DNA from: Flavobacteriaceae bacterium UBA7302
Lineage (GTDB): Bacteria > Bacteroidota > Bacteroidia > Flavobacteriales > Flavobacteriaceae
Reading direction: 5' to 3'
Length of the DNA: 64,000 nucleotides
NCBI GenBank assembly: GCA_002471825.1
Contig: DKQS01000007.1
Location: 1 to 64,000, forward strand
Shown: positions 52,481-62,671 of the stretch, piece by piece
Numbering within the stretch: position 1 is the stretch's first letter
How the letters are laid out: every line of letters begins with the position of its first letter
Made by a program: the position numbers and the translations under genes
The notes under the pieces: model-generated
Databases searched by the model: none
What the model was told of the DNA's origin: nothing
Seen by the model: the letters and a program-made list of their open reading frames with translations, nothing else

Positions 52481-54022
52481 TTAGTTCGTCAACTCAATGT
52501 TAACGGGTAATACCTTTTTCAATTTATACGACGTGTTGTTGGAAACAACCGCTTTAATATCGTAAATATTAATTATATCGCCTCTTCTAGCTTTTTGCAA
52601 AGCTCTTTTGGCTTTAGCATTTAAACTCGTTCCGTTTACAATTATTGTCAACTGCCCTGGAACTTTCACTTTAAAACTAGTTACTCGCAACTTCAAATCA
52701 AATGCAAAATCTGGCAATGCTGCCCCAATTGGCGTATTTGACAATCCTGATTTTGGCATTCTAACCGTACCAAATTGGTTACGAACCGTACCCATAGCCG
52801 GTGGAATGTCTTTAATTCTAAATGTCTTTGTAGACGTTACCGTTTTACCGCTGCTCAATCGCGCGCTTACATTCACCGTTAAGTTGTTGGCACTACCTGG
52901 ACGAGCAATAAACTTTCCTCCTGATCCGGTTAATGTACCTCCGGTAGCAGATACTTTTAAATTGTTCGCTCCTACACCAGGTAAGGAAACTGAAATTGGG
53001 TTATCCAATCCACGGTATACTACGTTCATCTTATCAGCAGAAACAACGGCACTATTTGGTTCTGGGATAACAGAATAAGTAGTAGAAAATGGAACTGGAA
53101 TGGTTTCTCCATTTTCGGTGAATTCTATGACACCTTTAATATCATGAGATCCAACATTACCAGCAGGCATATCAATGACTACCTGACCGTCCTTGATATT
53201 AGTATAAGGTCTTCCATTCAAAGTAACTTTATCAGGCACCATGGTCGCATCGTATCTACCCAATACAATTTTTCCTTCCACACGTTCCCCAGCAAAGTAA
53301 GCTGTCTTCTTTAAGGAGGCAATTCCTTTATAATTTGTTAATGAAACCTGGCTTTTTAACTCACCTTGTAATAAGGTCGCCAATACATCACTTTCTGTAT
53401 TAAGGATATTGGCTTGAATTTGTGTCAAGTTGGTTAAGGAAGCTACCAATGGAAATCCTTTGTAACGGTAATCCAACCAGTCAATCATTTTCCCATCCTT
53501 GTTCTCATGAGGATCAGTATTAAATCGATCGACTACAATATTTTCTAAATCTTTAAAATCACCGCCCAAAGCTGCAATTACTTCAGTTCGGTAATTATTC
53601 ATTTTGTCAACAAATTCCTGTCCCTCTGGTTTTAATCCATCTCCTCTAAAGAAGTATTCATCCAAGAAATCTGGTTTGTCCATGGTAGTATATTCCGTAG
53701 GATCTTCTACTTCTGCCGTCATTTTGGACTTTAAATCTTCTAAGTAGGAGTAAAAATCTGAGGATAGGGCTTTTATCTTATCTGCCTTTTGCTTTAAGGG
53801 AGCATATTTGGCAGGCTGTTCTAGTGCTTGAGTATCAAGGCCTTCGTAAGCCGCAGTGTTCTTGACACTGGTAGACGTATTACTGACCTTCAATTCTTCT
53901 GTCAATAATCCAAATGCAGACAACACCTCTTTATCCATGTTCTTTGCCAACATAGCAATGAAAACCAGATACATAAGGTTGATCATTTTCTGCCTTGGAG
54001 ATATTTTTCCTGACGATGCCAT
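52481..54022 (-). CDS. gldM: GldM, T9SS energy-transducing motor component
   Basis: This 513-residue inner-membrane protein with one N-terminal transmembrane helix (PRQKMINLMYLVFIAMLA) and a long periplasmic region pairs with GldL to form the proton-driven motor of T9SS and gliding. The periplasmic region is beta-rich and contains repeated domains (D1-D4 in known GldM). It is of standard length and intact, 35 bases after gldL. Confidence 0.97.
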   Translation of the reverse strand: MASSGKISPRQKMINLMYLVFIAMLAKNMDKEVLSAFGLLTEELKVSNTSTSVKNTAAYEGLDTQALEQPAKYAPLKQKADKIKALSSDFYSYLEDLKSKMTAEVEDPTEYTTMDKPDFLDEYFFRGDGLKPEGQEFVDKMNNYRTEVIAALGGDFKDLENIVVDRFNTDPHENKDGKMIDWLDYRYKGFPLVASLTNLTQIQANILNTESDVLATLLQGELKSQVSLTNYKGIASLKKTAYFAGERVEGKIVLGRYDATMVPDKVTLNGRPYTNIKDGQVVIDMPAGNVGSHDIKGVIEFTENGETIPVPFSTTYSVIPEPNSAVVSADKMNVVYRGLDNPISVSLPGVGANNLKVSATGGTLTGSGGKFIARPGSANNLTVNVSARLSSGKTVTSTKTFRIKDIPPAMGTVRNQFGTVRMPKSGLSNTPIGAALPDFAFDLKLRVTSFKVKVPGQLTIIVNGTSLNAKAKRALQKARRGDIINIYDIKAVVSNNTSYKLKKVLPVNIELTN

Positions 54023-54057
54023 TTAATCTATTCTTTTAACTATTAAACTTACTTCTA

Positions 54058-54672
54058 TTATCTGTTGGTCATTGCAGAAAGCATTCCACCATACACTCCA
54101 TTTAATGAAGATAAGTTTTTCGCTAATGAATCCATTTGTTCTTTTAATCGCTCAGTATTTTCAACTACAGAAGCATTCAATTCGGCTTGCTTTGAAGCAT
54201 TCTCCATCTGAGTTTGATAAAGAGAATTCAAAGATTCCATGTTTACAGCCGCTAAAGAAACTTGTTCGTTGTATTTGTTTGTTGAAGCAACTGATTCTGA
54301 TGCAGCACTTAACCCTTCAGCAGCACTTTGGAAATTCTTCATACTTGATCCCAAACTCTGCATTAAATCAGCATCAATATTTGCTTCAGCTAATAAGTTA
54401 TCTAATTTTTGAGACAATAATCCTTGAGAGGTTTCGGTTCCGATGCCGTCTTCTCCTAATTCAGGATATACTTTTGTCCAATCCAATTCTTCTTCGATAG
54501 GTTCAAAGGCAGAAATTGCGAATACTACTGCTTCAACAATCATCCCTAGCGTAAGGATTTCAGAACCATAGTCCCAGTGCTGAATTTTAAATAGTGCCCC
54601 GACAATTACTACTGCTGCTCCAAGCCCGTAGGCCATATTAAACAATTTCTTTGATGATTTCGACTGTGCCAT
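54058..54672 (-). CDS. gldL: GldL, T9SS motor inner-membrane subunit
   Basis: This 204-residue protein has two transmembrane helices near the N-terminus (MAYGLGAAVVIVGALFKI and ILTLGMIVEAVVFAISAFEP). A conserved Glu in the second (EAVVF) is implicated in proton flow in this family. A long cytoplasmic helical domain follows. GldL and GldM form the motor. The gene lies between gldK and gldM in the canonical order. Confidence 0.97.
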   Translation of the reverse strand: MAQSKSSKKLFNMAYGLGAAVVIVGALFKIQHWDYGSEILTLGMIVEAVVFAISAFEPIEEELDWTKVYPELGEDGIGTETSQGLLSQKLDNLLAEANIDADLMQSLGSSMKNFQSAAEGLSAASESVASTNKYNEQVSLAAVNMESLNSLYQTQMENASKQAELNASVVENTERLKEQMDSLAKNLSSLNGVYGGMLSAMTNR

Positions 54673-54693
54673 TTTTTAAATTTGAATTAATAA

Positions 54694-56055
54694 TTATTTG
54701 TTTGTCGTTCCGATATAATCTTGTACAGTTCTGAAGCCAATATAACTTCTAGCTGAATCTGCATATTCGTAGTCTCTTGAACTCACTTCCAAGAAGTAAG
54801 CTACATCTTTCCAAGAACCCCCTCTAATTATTTTGCGTTGATTGCTTCTATCCTCTACATTCGGATTCATAGTTGATCCCATGTAGTAAGAGGATAAGTT
54901 GTAAGCAGAATTTGTCCATTCCGATACGTTTCCTGCCATGTTGTACAATCCGAAGTCGTTTGCATTGAAGGATTTTGCTTCCATGGTATACAGGGCGCCA
55001 TCCACAGCATAATTACCTCTAACCGGTTTGAAGTTGGCTAAGAAACATCCTCGATCACTAGTGGTACTTCCGGTACCCCAAGGATAAGTTGTGAATTCCA
55101 ATCCGCCTCTTGCTGCATATTCCCATTCTGCTTCCGTTGGCAGTCTAAAGTTAGGAACCTGAACCGCATTTCGCTTACTACGTAGGTAATCGTTCTTCTT
55201 TTTTGTTCTCCAATTACAGAAAGCATTCGCCTGACCCCAAGTCACTCCCACTACAGGATATTCACCATAAGATTGATGATAAAAATAATCTTGGTGCATT
55301 GGATCGTTGTATGAATAATTGAAATCTTTTACCCATACCGTGGTATCAGGATAAACGTTCAACATTTCTGTTTGCACAAAGTTCTTACGCTTTCCTCCTT
55401 TTCTGGCTGCCATATCTCTATCGAACCAAGAGTAACGGTAATTTAATAAGCTTGTTTTGAAAGTTCTGATTCCATCTACGGCATCTTCTTTGCTAATAAA
55501 CAAAGAGTCCATCACCTCTACGTAATCTGCATCAGGAAACTCTTGCTTGTCCCAGATGATTTCTGGTTGCCAGTTTAATGGTTTGATGGTATCAAATTGG
55601 TAATAGTTTTCATACATGTACTTATCATAAGCTGATAAGTTTGCCGTGTCAGAAACCTTGAAGGCAAATTCATGAATTCCACCTGATAAACCGTCGCCAT
55701 TCGGATTTGGATCTGCACCCAAAGCTGCAAATTCTTGCTGGTAAGCCAATCGAGTCCTTACGATGGAATCTCTCACCCAATTCACGAATTCTTTGTACTC
55801 GTTGTTGGTAATCTCTGTTTCGTCCATAAAGTATGGTCTAACGGTTACCGTTTTGGGAGGTGTATTTAAATTTCCAAGTAAGTCTTCATCTTGTTTACCC
55901 ATAGTAAAAGAACCGCCTGGAATTAGAACCATTCCGTAAGGTTTTTCTGAAAACCACTTCTTCTTGGCCTTTACTCCTACTAATTCTCCTCTATCATTTG
56001 AGCCACAGCTGTAAAATAATGTTAGTACTAGTGCTAATAGTGCTACTTTTTTCAT
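54694..56055 (-). CDS. gldK: GldK, T9SS lipoprotein of the outer-membrane ring
   Basis: This 453-residue lipoprotein has signal peptide MKKVALLALVLTLFYSCGS, followed by a formylglycine-generating-enzyme-like (sulfatase-modifying factor) fold with FMDETEITNNEYKEFV and FRLPTEAEWEYAARGG, then GNVSEWTNSAY and IRGGSWKD. GldK and GldN form the periplasmic ring. I chose the ATG at 56053-56055 as the start of the signal peptide; the frame is open for 12 more codons. This is the first gene of the gld operon. Confidence 0.96.
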   Translation of the reverse strand: MKKVALLALVLTLFYSCGSNDRGELVGVKAKKKWFSEKPYGMVLIPGGSFTMGKQDEDLLGNLNTPPKTVTVRPYFMDETEITNNEYKEFVNWVRDSIVRTRLAYQQEFAALGADPNPNGDGLSGGIHEFAFKVSDTANLSAYDKYMYENYYQFDTIKPLNWQPEIIWDKQEFPDADYVEVMDSLFISKEDAVDGIRTFKTSLLNYRYSWFDRDMAARKGGKRKNFVQTEMLNVYPDTTVWVKDFNYSYNDPMHQDYFYHQSYGEYPVVGVTWGQANAFCNWRTKKKNDYLRSKRNAVQVPNFRLPTEAEWEYAARGGLEFTTYPWGTGSTTSDRGCFLANFKPVRGNYAVDGALYTMEAKSFNANDFGLYNMAGNVSEWTNSAYNLSSYYMGSTMNPNVEDRSNQRKIIRGGSWKDVAYFLEVSSRDYEYADSARSYIGFRTVQDYIGTTNK

Positions 56056-56147
56056 ATGATAAGCGCCTTTACTATAAAGTTTGTATTCCAATAATTTTGC
56101 TCGCTAAGATACAACCTTCTTATTGTTTATATTACTATAATTTCTTT

Positions 56148-57308
56148 TTAAACCATTTTTCTCATGGCTTTATACCATCGATCAGGAATATTTTGATTCA
56201 TTGCTTCTTCATAATCCCTGTAAGTACATGGTATTAACGCATGCCTTTTGTATTTATTATTAGAGATAACATTTATCTCCATCCACCAACGGCCCGATTT
56301 ATTGCTCTTGTAAAAGACAACCGGTTCGTCATCCTCTAAGATGACCGTAAACTTTTGATAGTTCTCTTTGGTGGAAAAAGGATAGTCCTTTACTCTCAGG
56401 CTAACTCCTTCAATAAAATACCACAACATCTGTGCAATTAACGCAGCTGTTTGATGGTTATTGTCGTATTTGGAATTGTATTCATAGATTCCAAATGAAC
56501 TCACTTTATCGCTCAATCCTGCATACCTAGAAATGGCACAAATTTCATCACCTGAAAAGCCATTAGGTGTGGCATTGTTATTCCCTGGCGCATCACTTCT
56601 TCGGATGGCACCCAAATCAATGGAAATGATATCGGCGTTTCGAAATGCTGGCTCGATGGATTCTAAATTTTTAGAGACACCCAATCGATAGCAGTCGAAG
56701 TACATATTGTCGAACAATTGAATCTCTTGCGGATCATTGAAATAGGTTTGGTACCCAACGTTGCAATAATTGAAGAGATTATTAGGCTCCTGCATAATGA
56801 TCTTACTCATGTAAGACTGAGAGCTTAAATCATCTTCTAAGGTTCCCAAATCAAAACGATTGTCAACCACGGTAATATTCACCGATTGCTCTAAATCGTC
56901 ATAAGCCCTGTAGTTCACATAAGTCAATTCTTGACCACCACCCAATACAATTGGGATGATATTCTTCGATAAAAGATCTGAAACGGTATCCAACAAGGCA
57001 TAGTAGGTGTCTTCTGGCTTTTGCCCTTTGGTGATGTTGCCTAAATCGGCGATTTTCAAATTCCAAGACCCGGGAAATAGTTCGTAGAGTTTCTTACGGA
57101 TGAATTTTAAATTGTCTCCCGTTCCATAATTATTATCGGCATTGCGATCTTCTTGAACACCAACAATGGCAATATTTACATCTTCTAAATCTGGAAATCC
57201 CTCGTCTTTGGTATGGATGTCAACATATGTCCCCAGCGAATTCGGAGATTTTAAAATGATCTGCGCAACAACAGCATCATCTACGGGGGATAGAAATTCT
57301 AAATCCAT
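56148..57308 (-). CDS. Arginase-fold (formimidoylglutamase-like) protein with degraded metal site
   Basis: This 386-residue protein has the ureohydrolase (arginase) fold, but the manganese-binding motifs are changed. GGGH is GGGQ (residues 123-126), the DAHxD motif is DNRFD (149-153), and SxDxDxxDP is SIDLGAIRRSDAP (229-241), leaving only some of the ligand Asp residues. GFSGDE (250-255) is kept. It is therefore probably not a typical arginase or formimidoylglutamase. It lies upstream of gldK on the same strand, a place where I believe flavobacteria often encode such a protein. It starts with ATG at 57306-57308. Confidence 0.8.
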   Translation of the reverse strand: MDLEFLSPVDDAVVAQIILKSPNSLGTYVDIHTKDEGFPDLEDVNIAIVGVQEDRNADNNYGTGDNLKFIRKKLYELFPGSWNLKIADLGNITKGQKPEDTYYALLDTVSDLLSKNIIPIVLGGGQELTYVNYRAYDDLEQSVNITVVDNRFDLGTLEDDLSSQSYMSKIIMQEPNNLFNYCNVGYQTYFNDPQEIQLFDNMYFDCYRLGVSKNLESIEPAFRNADIISIDLGAIRRSDAPGNNNATPNGFSGDEICAISRYAGLSDKVSSFGIYEYNSKYDNNHQTAALIAQMLWYFIEGVSLRVKDYPFSTKENYQKFTVILEDDEPVVFYKSNKSGRWWMEINVISNNKYKRHALIPCTYRDYEEAMNQNIPDRWYKAMRKMV

Positions 57309-57337
57309 ATTCTAAAGAGAAGAGGTCTAATTTGGAA

Positions 57338-59797
57338 TTATTTTTTCTTTTTTTTCGTTTTCGATTCTATCAAAGATACGGCATCTTCTTTAGAAAACTT
57401 TTCTATGTTGGTTGTTTTTGGTAATTCGACCTTTGTTTTCCCCTTGATGACTGAGAATCGACCCCATCTTGCCTTCTCAACACGGATTCCCACGTCCTCA
57501 AAATTATAAATCAATTTCTCTCTTTCTTTCTTGAGTTTGTCTTCAATTAACTCCTCCAAATCGGCCTGAGTTAGATTGTCAAAGTCATACTTCTTGTTCA
57601 CATTGATGAACATGGAATTCCATTTTATGAACGGTCCAAATCGACCCACTCCTTTTTGGATGGGTTTGTCTTGATAGGTTCCAATAGGGGCATCTGCCTT
57701 ACGCTTCTTTTCGATAAGCTCAACAGCTCGCTCCAAATCAACCGTCATAGGGTTTTCCCCTTTATCTAATGAGACAAACATTTTTCCGAATCGCACATAT
57801 GGTCCGTATCTACCATTGGCAACAATGACTTCATTGTCTTCATAGGTACCCACTGTTTTCGGAAGCTTGAACAAGTCCATCGCCTCTTCATAAGTAATGG
57901 TATTCATGGTTTGTTCGCCCTGCAAGCTGGCAAACTTTGGTTTTTCTTCATCGGACGCTTCACCGATTTGTACCATGGCTCCGTAGCGACCCAAACGCAC
58001 ATACACGTTCTTTCCTGATTCAGGATCTACACCTAGCAGTCGTTCACCTTTAGCTCTTTCAGCATTCGCAGCCACGTCTTCAACACGATCATGGAATCCG
58101 GCATAGAATTCTTTGATCATTGAAAACCAATCTTCCTTACCGTCTGCGATTTCATCAAACTCCGATTCCACTTGAGCCGTGAATCCAAAGTCCAACACTT
58201 TATCAAAATTGGCAACCAAGAAATCGTTTACAATGTTTCCAATATCGGTCGGAACCAATTTTCCTTTATCAGAACCAACTCTTTCGGTTAATTCTTTTTC
58301 AGTCAACGCGCCTGATTGCAGCACAATTTGACTGTATTTTCTTTCTTTCCCTTCTACGGTTCCTTTCACAACATAATCTCTTCGCTGAATGGTTGAAATG
58401 GTTGGTGCGTAAGTAGAGGGTCTACCAATTCCAAGTTCTTCCAATCGTCTTACTAAGGAAGCTTCCGTAAATCGGTAAGGCGGTTTGGTGAATCTTTGCG
58501 TCGCAGAGATAAATTCTGAAATCACCTGATCCTCCACTTTTAGATCAGGCAACATTCCCGCTTGTTCTTCTTCGTCAAAATCGGTACCTTCTAGATATAC
58601 CTTTAAGAATCCGTCAAATCGAATCACCTCTCCATTTGCGGTGAAAATGGTGCTATTTTTATCATTTCCAATTTTAACTGTGGTACGTTCTAATTTGGCA
58701 TCGCTCATTTGTGAAGCGATGGTACGTTTCCAAATCAAGCTGTACAAACGATCTTGATCGTAATCAACTGAGATATCTTGATTGCCAATATTGGTAGGAC
58801 GAATGGCCTCGTGTGCCTCTTGCGCCCCCTTGGCTTTCGTTGAATAATTTCTAGTTTTACTGTAAGACTCACCGTAGTTCTTTACAATGGCTTCTTTTGC
58901 TTGATTTCGAGCTTCTTGAGACAGATTTACACTATCGGTTCTCATGTACGTAATAAGACCTGCTTCGTATAAACGCTGCGCGACCATCATGGTTTTGGCT
59001 ACTGGAAAACCTAATTTTCGAGAAGCCTCTTGTTGTAGTGTTGATGTGGTAAATGGCGCCGCCGGTTTTTTACTTGCCGGTTTTTTCTGCAATTCAGCAA
59101 CTGAAAATAAGGCTTCTTTGCACGATTCTAAAAGTGCAATTGCCTCTTCCTTTGATTCTAAATTCTTGGTAAGTTTGGCTTTGAATTTCGCACCCTCTGG
59201 AGTGGTAAATTCAGCATCAATTCGATAGGAAGCTGTCGTTGTAAAACTTTCAATTTCTCTTTCGCGTTCAACGATTAACCGCACCGCTACCGATTGTACT
59301 CTACCTGCAGACAGTCCTCCTTTTACCTTTCTCCACAAGACTGGAGACAGTTTATATCCCACCAATCGATCCAATACACGACGTGCTTGTTGTGCATTTA
59401 CAAGATTGTAATTGATCTCACGTGGATTTTCAACAGCCTTTAAAATGGCATTCTTTGTAATCTCATGAAAAACAATACGCTTGGTCTTCTCTTTTTCAAG
59501 TTTTAGTTGTTCTGCTAAGTGCCAGGCAATGGCTTCTCCTTCACGATCCTCATCACTTGCTAACCAAACAGTTTCTGCTTTTTTAGCCAGATCTTTTAAT
59601 TTTTTAACTAAAGATTTTTTGTCGCTAGAAACAATGTACTTTGGTCTAAAATCACCTTCAACATCTACTCCTAATTCCTTGGAAGGGAGGTCTGCAATGT
59701 GACCAAAGCTGGACTCTACCTGAAAATCTTTACCTAAAAATTTCTCAATAGTTTTTGCCTTAGCAGGGGACTCAACAATCACTAAATTCTTTGCCAT
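57338..59797 (-). CDS. topA: DNA topoisomerase I
   Basis: This 819-residue type IA topoisomerase relaxes negative supercoils. The Toprim domain starts at MAKNLVIVESPAKAKTI and contains SDEDREGEAIAWHL. The active-site Tyr is in LITYMRTDSVNLS, and KVKGGLSAGRVQSVAVRLI is the conserved core. The C-terminal part has several topoisomerase repeats of the RYGPYVRFG and RFGPFIKW type instead of zinc fingers. The arrangement is complete. The promoter is divergent from miaB. Confidence 0.97.
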   Translation of the reverse strand: MAKNLVIVESPAKAKTIEKFLGKDFQVESSFGHIADLPSKELGVDVEGDFRPKYIVSSDKKSLVKKLKDLAKKAETVWLASDEDREGEAIAWHLAEQLKLEKEKTKRIVFHEITKNAILKAVENPREINYNLVNAQQARRVLDRLVGYKLSPVLWRKVKGGLSAGRVQSVAVRLIVEREREIESFTTTASYRIDAEFTTPEGAKFKAKLTKNLESKEEAIALLESCKEALFSVAELQKKPASKKPAAPFTTSTLQQEASRKLGFPVAKTMMVAQRLYEAGLITYMRTDSVNLSQEARNQAKEAIVKNYGESYSKTRNYSTKAKGAQEAHEAIRPTNIGNQDISVDYDQDRLYSLIWKRTIASQMSDAKLERTTVKIGNDKNSTIFTANGEVIRFDGFLKVYLEGTDFDEEEQAGMLPDLKVEDQVISEFISATQRFTKPPYRFTEASLVRRLEELGIGRPSTYAPTISTIQRRDYVVKGTVEGKERKYSQIVLQSGALTEKELTERVGSDKGKLVPTDIGNIVNDFLVANFDKVLDFGFTAQVESEFDEIADGKEDWFSMIKEFYAGFHDRVEDVAANAERAKGERLLGVDPESGKNVYVRLGRYGAMVQIGEASDEEKPKFASLQGEQTMNTITYEEAMDLFKLPKTVGTYEDNEVIVANGRYGPYVRFGKMFVSLDKGENPMTVDLERAVELIEKKRKADAPIGTYQDKPIQKGVGRFGPFIKWNSMFINVNKKYDFDNLTQADLEELIEDKLKKEREKLIYNFEDVGIRVEKARWGRFSVIKGKTKVELPKTTNIEKFSKEDAVSLIESKTKKKKK

Positions 59798-59838
59798 ACA
59801 TATCGTTTTTCTACTAAAATCAGTCGATTTCAGGTCTG

Positions 59839-59875
59839 CAAAAGTATGCAGTTTTTTTTAAATACGTTTTTTCAA
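59839..59875 (-). promoter_or_regulatory. Candidate promoter of topA
   Basis: On the minus strand, TACTTTTG (complement of 59839-59846) matches TAnnTTTG exactly, 41 bases upstream of the topA start. A TTG (complement of 59873-59875) lies 26 bases further, a somewhat long spacing. Confidence 0.55.
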
Positions 59876-59927
59876 GGAACTGTTTGAAGATTATTTTAAC
59901 ACTTGGCGAATTCAATTTTATGCCATT

Positions 59928-59961
59928 TTGTCATAAAAAATTAAATTTGGTCGTATCTTTG
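59928..59961 (+). promoter_or_regulatory. Bacteroidota-type promoter of miaB
   Basis: TTG (59928-59930) and TATCTTTG (59954-59961), an exact TAnnTTTG match, are separated by 23 bases. The -7 element lies 27 bases upstream of the miaB start codon. Confidence 0.7.
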
Positions 59962-59988
59962 TGAACCCTTTACACGAAACTATATTAT

Positions 59989-61443
59989 ATGGAGCAAGTT
60001 GAAAAAATCATTGACGAAAAGCTGCAAGGCAAAGCTTTGGTAACAAAGTCAGTTGAAGGCAATTCTAAAAAGCTATTCATTGAAAGTTACGGATGTCAAA
60101 TGAACATGAATGATAGTGAAATTGTAGCCTCAATTCTTGCCAAGGAAGGATTTAATACCACCCAAAGCTTGGATGATGCAGACTTGGTTTTGGTAAATAC
60201 CTGTTCTATTCGAGAAAAGGCAGAACAAACCGTTCGCAATCGCTTGCAAAAATACAACCACGCCAAAAAGCGCAATCCGAAAATGAAAGTTGGAGTGCTT
60301 GGATGCATGGCAGAACGGTTGAAAGAAAAATTTTTAGAAGAAGAGAAGATCGTGGATTTGGTAGTGGGGCCAGATGCCTATAGAGATTTACCAAACTTGA
60401 TTGAAGAAGTGGATGCCGGACGCGATGCTGTGAATGTCATCTTGTCGAAGGAAGAAACCTACGGAGATGTTTCTCCGGTTCGATTGAATTCCAACGGAGT
60501 TTCAGCCTTTGTTTCCATTACACGTGGGTGCGACAACATGTGCACTTTCTGCGTGGTACCCTTCACTAGAGGAAGAGAACGAAGTCGTGATCCACAAAGT
60601 ATTATCGAAGAAATTCGGTCCATGCAAGAACGCAACTTCAAGGAGATTACCCTTTTGGGTCAGAATGTAGATAGTTATCTATGGTATGGTGGCGGATTGA
60701 AAAAAGATTTCAAAAAAGCCTCTGAATTGGCCAAAGCCACTGCTGTTAATTTTGCGCAACTATTAGATATGTGTGCGACGGAATTTCCAAAAATGCGTTT
60801 CCGTTTTTCTACGTCAAATCCACAAGACATGACATTGGATGTGATTCACGTGATGGCCAAGCACAGAAATATTTGCAAATACATTCACCTTCCTGTTCAA
60901 AGCGGAAGTAACCGCATGCTGAAGGCAATGAATCGATTGCACACCCGAGAAGAATATCTAGAATTGGTAAAAAATATCTATCAAATCATTCCAGAAATGG
61001 CTTTGAGTCAAGATATGATTGCAGGATTCTGTGGGGAAACCGAAGAAGATCACAAGGACACCCTAGATCTTATGGAACAAGTGAAATACAGCTTCGGATT
61101 CATGTTCGCTTATTCAGAACGACCTGGAACCTTGGCAGCTCGAAAAATGGAAGATGATGTTCCACTAGCCACCAAGAAAAGACGTCTGCAAGAAATTATT
61201 GATTTGCAACAAGCACATAGTTTAATACGTACCAAAGAGCACGTTGGAAAAGTACAAGAGGTACTGATTGAAGGCACCTCTAAGAAAAATAAAGACGAAT
61301 GGAAAGGACGAAATACCCAAAACACGGTGGTCGTTTTTCCGAAAGAACATTATAAAGTGGGTGATTTTGTGAACGTACAGATCAAGGATTGTACCTCAAC
61401 CACTTTAAAAGGAGTAGCCGTGGGGTACTCAGAAAACAATTAA
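59989..61443 (+). CDS. miaB: tRNA-2-methylthio-N6-isopentenyladenosine synthase
   Basis: This 484-residue radical-SAM methylthiotransferase modifies A37 in tRNAs reading UNN codons. The N-terminal domain holds the auxiliary cluster cysteines (YGCQMN, NTCSIRE, LGCMAE) and the radical SAM motif is CDNMCTFCVVPFTRGRERSR (CxxxCxxC). A C-terminal TRAM domain follows (VGKVQEVLIEG). Length is standard. It starts a plus-strand run with the sigma-54 activator and lptE. Confidence 0.97.
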   Translation: MEQVEKIIDEKLQGKALVTKSVEGNSKKLFIESYGCQMNMNDSEIVASILAKEGFNTTQSLDDADLVLVNTCSIREKAEQTVRNRLQKYNHAKKRNPKMKVGVLGCMAERLKEKFLEEEKIVDLVVGPDAYRDLPNLIEEVDAGRDAVNVILSKEETYGDVSPVRLNSNGVSAFVSITRGCDNMCTFCVVPFTRGRERSRDPQSIIEEIRSMQERNFKEITLLGQNVDSYLWYGGGLKKDFKKASELAKATAVNFAQLLDMCATEFPKMRFRFSTSNPQDMTLDVIHVMAKHRNICKYIHLPVQSGSNRMLKAMNRLHTREEYLELVKNIYQIIPEMALSQDMIAGFCGETEEDHKDTLDLMEQVKYSFGFMFAYSERPGTLAARKMEDDVPLATKKRRLQEIIDLQQAHSLIRTKEHVGKVQEVLIEGTSKKNKDEWKGRNTQNTVVVFPKEHYKVGDFVNVQIKDCTSTTLKGVAVGYSENN

Positions 61444-61444
61444 T

Positions 61445-62668
61445 ATGGAAAATTTACAAGCTATAAAACAACGATTCGGAATCATCGGTAACGATATTCA
61501 GTTGAACCGTGCCCTAGAAAAAGCGGTGCGTGTGGCTTCTACCGATATCTCTGTTTTGGTTTGTGGAGAAAGTGGTGTGGGTAAGGAAAATGTCCCAAAA
61601 ATCATCCATTCACTTTCGCATCGGAAACATGCAAAATATATTGCGGTAAACTGTGGTGCTATTCCTGAAGGAACCATTGACAGTGAGCTGTTTGGTCATG
61701 AAAAAGGAGCCTTTACTGGAGCAACCCAAGATCGCAAGGGATACTTTGAAGTAGCTGATGGAGGGACTATTTTTTTGGATGAAGTTGGTGAGTTACCACT
61801 AACAACCCAAGTGCGTCTATTGCGTGTTTTGGAAAATGGAGAATTCATCAAAGTGGGTTCTAGCAAGGTACAGAAAACCAATGTGAGAATAGTGGCCGCT
61901 ACCAATATCAATATGCAAGAGGCCATCTCTAAAAACAAATTTCGTGAAGACTTGTATTACCGATTGAGCACGATTGAAATTCATTTACCTCCGCTACGAG
62001 AGCGCAAGGACGACATTCATCTATTGTTTAGAAAATTTGCTTCCGACTTTGCTCAAAAGTACCGAATGCCTGCCGTTCGATTGGATGAAAATGCAGTTCG
62101 AATCCTCGAAAATTACCATTTCAAAGGAAACATCCGTCAGTTGAAAAACCTAACGGAGCAAATTTCTGTGATTGAAGAAAACAGAAACATCACCGGAGAG
62201 AAATTACAACAATATTTACCCAATAAATCTGGAAATCTTCCGGCTGTTGTGAATCAGCAATCCAGCTCTGATTTCGCTACCGAACGAGATATCATGTACA
62301 AGATTTTGTTCGATATGCGCAACGACATTAACGATTTAAAGAAGCTTACCTCCGACCTGATCAACAAAGGAAACATCGAAGAAATTACGGAGCAGAATCA
62401 CAAGTTGATTGAAAAAATATACGGAACTTCCTCACCAAGTGAACAACAAATTGAAGTACTGAACATTCCGCAAACCACCAAAATCAATGACGATTATGAT
62501 TATGCCGAAACGGTGGTTGAAGACGAAACCTTATCTTTACAGGAGAAGGAAGTTGAAATGATTAAAAAAGCCCTTGAAAAAAATCAGAACAAGCGTAAAT
62601 TAGCCGCTAAGGATTTGGGTATTTCTGAACGAACCTTGTATCGAAAAATCAAACAATACAATTTATAA
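61445..62668 (+). CDS. Sigma-54-dependent transcriptional activator, Fis-type
   Basis: This 407-residue AAA+ activator of sigma-54 RNA polymerase has no recognisable N-terminal sensor domain. Walker A is GESGVGKE, the loop contacting sigma-54 is GAFTGA (in LFGHEKGAFTGATQDRKG), and Walker B is GGTIFLDEVGELP. The C-terminal Fis-type helix-turn-helix is NKRKLAAKDLGISERTLYRKIKQY. Lack of a response-regulator domain suggests control by another protein or by expression level. It starts 1 base after miaB, so it is in the same operon. Confidence 0.93.
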   Translation: MENLQAIKQRFGIIGNDIQLNRALEKAVRVASTDISVLVCGESGVGKENVPKIIHSLSHRKHAKYIAVNCGAIPEGTIDSELFGHEKGAFTGATQDRKGYFEVADGGTIFLDEVGELPLTTQVRLLRVLENGEFIKVGSSKVQKTNVRIVAATNINMQEAISKNKFREDLYYRLSTIEIHLPPLRERKDDIHLLFRKFASDFAQKYRMPAVRLDENAVRILENYHFKGNIRQLKNLTEQISVIEENRNITGEKLQQYLPNKSGNLPAVVNQQSSSDFATERDIMYKILFDMRNDINDLKKLTSDLINKGNIEEITEQNHKLIEKIYGTSSPSEQQIEVLNIPQTTKINDDYDYAETVVEDETLSLQEKEVEMIKKALEKNQNKRKLAAKDLGISERTLYRKIKQYNL

Positions 62669-62671
62669 TTG

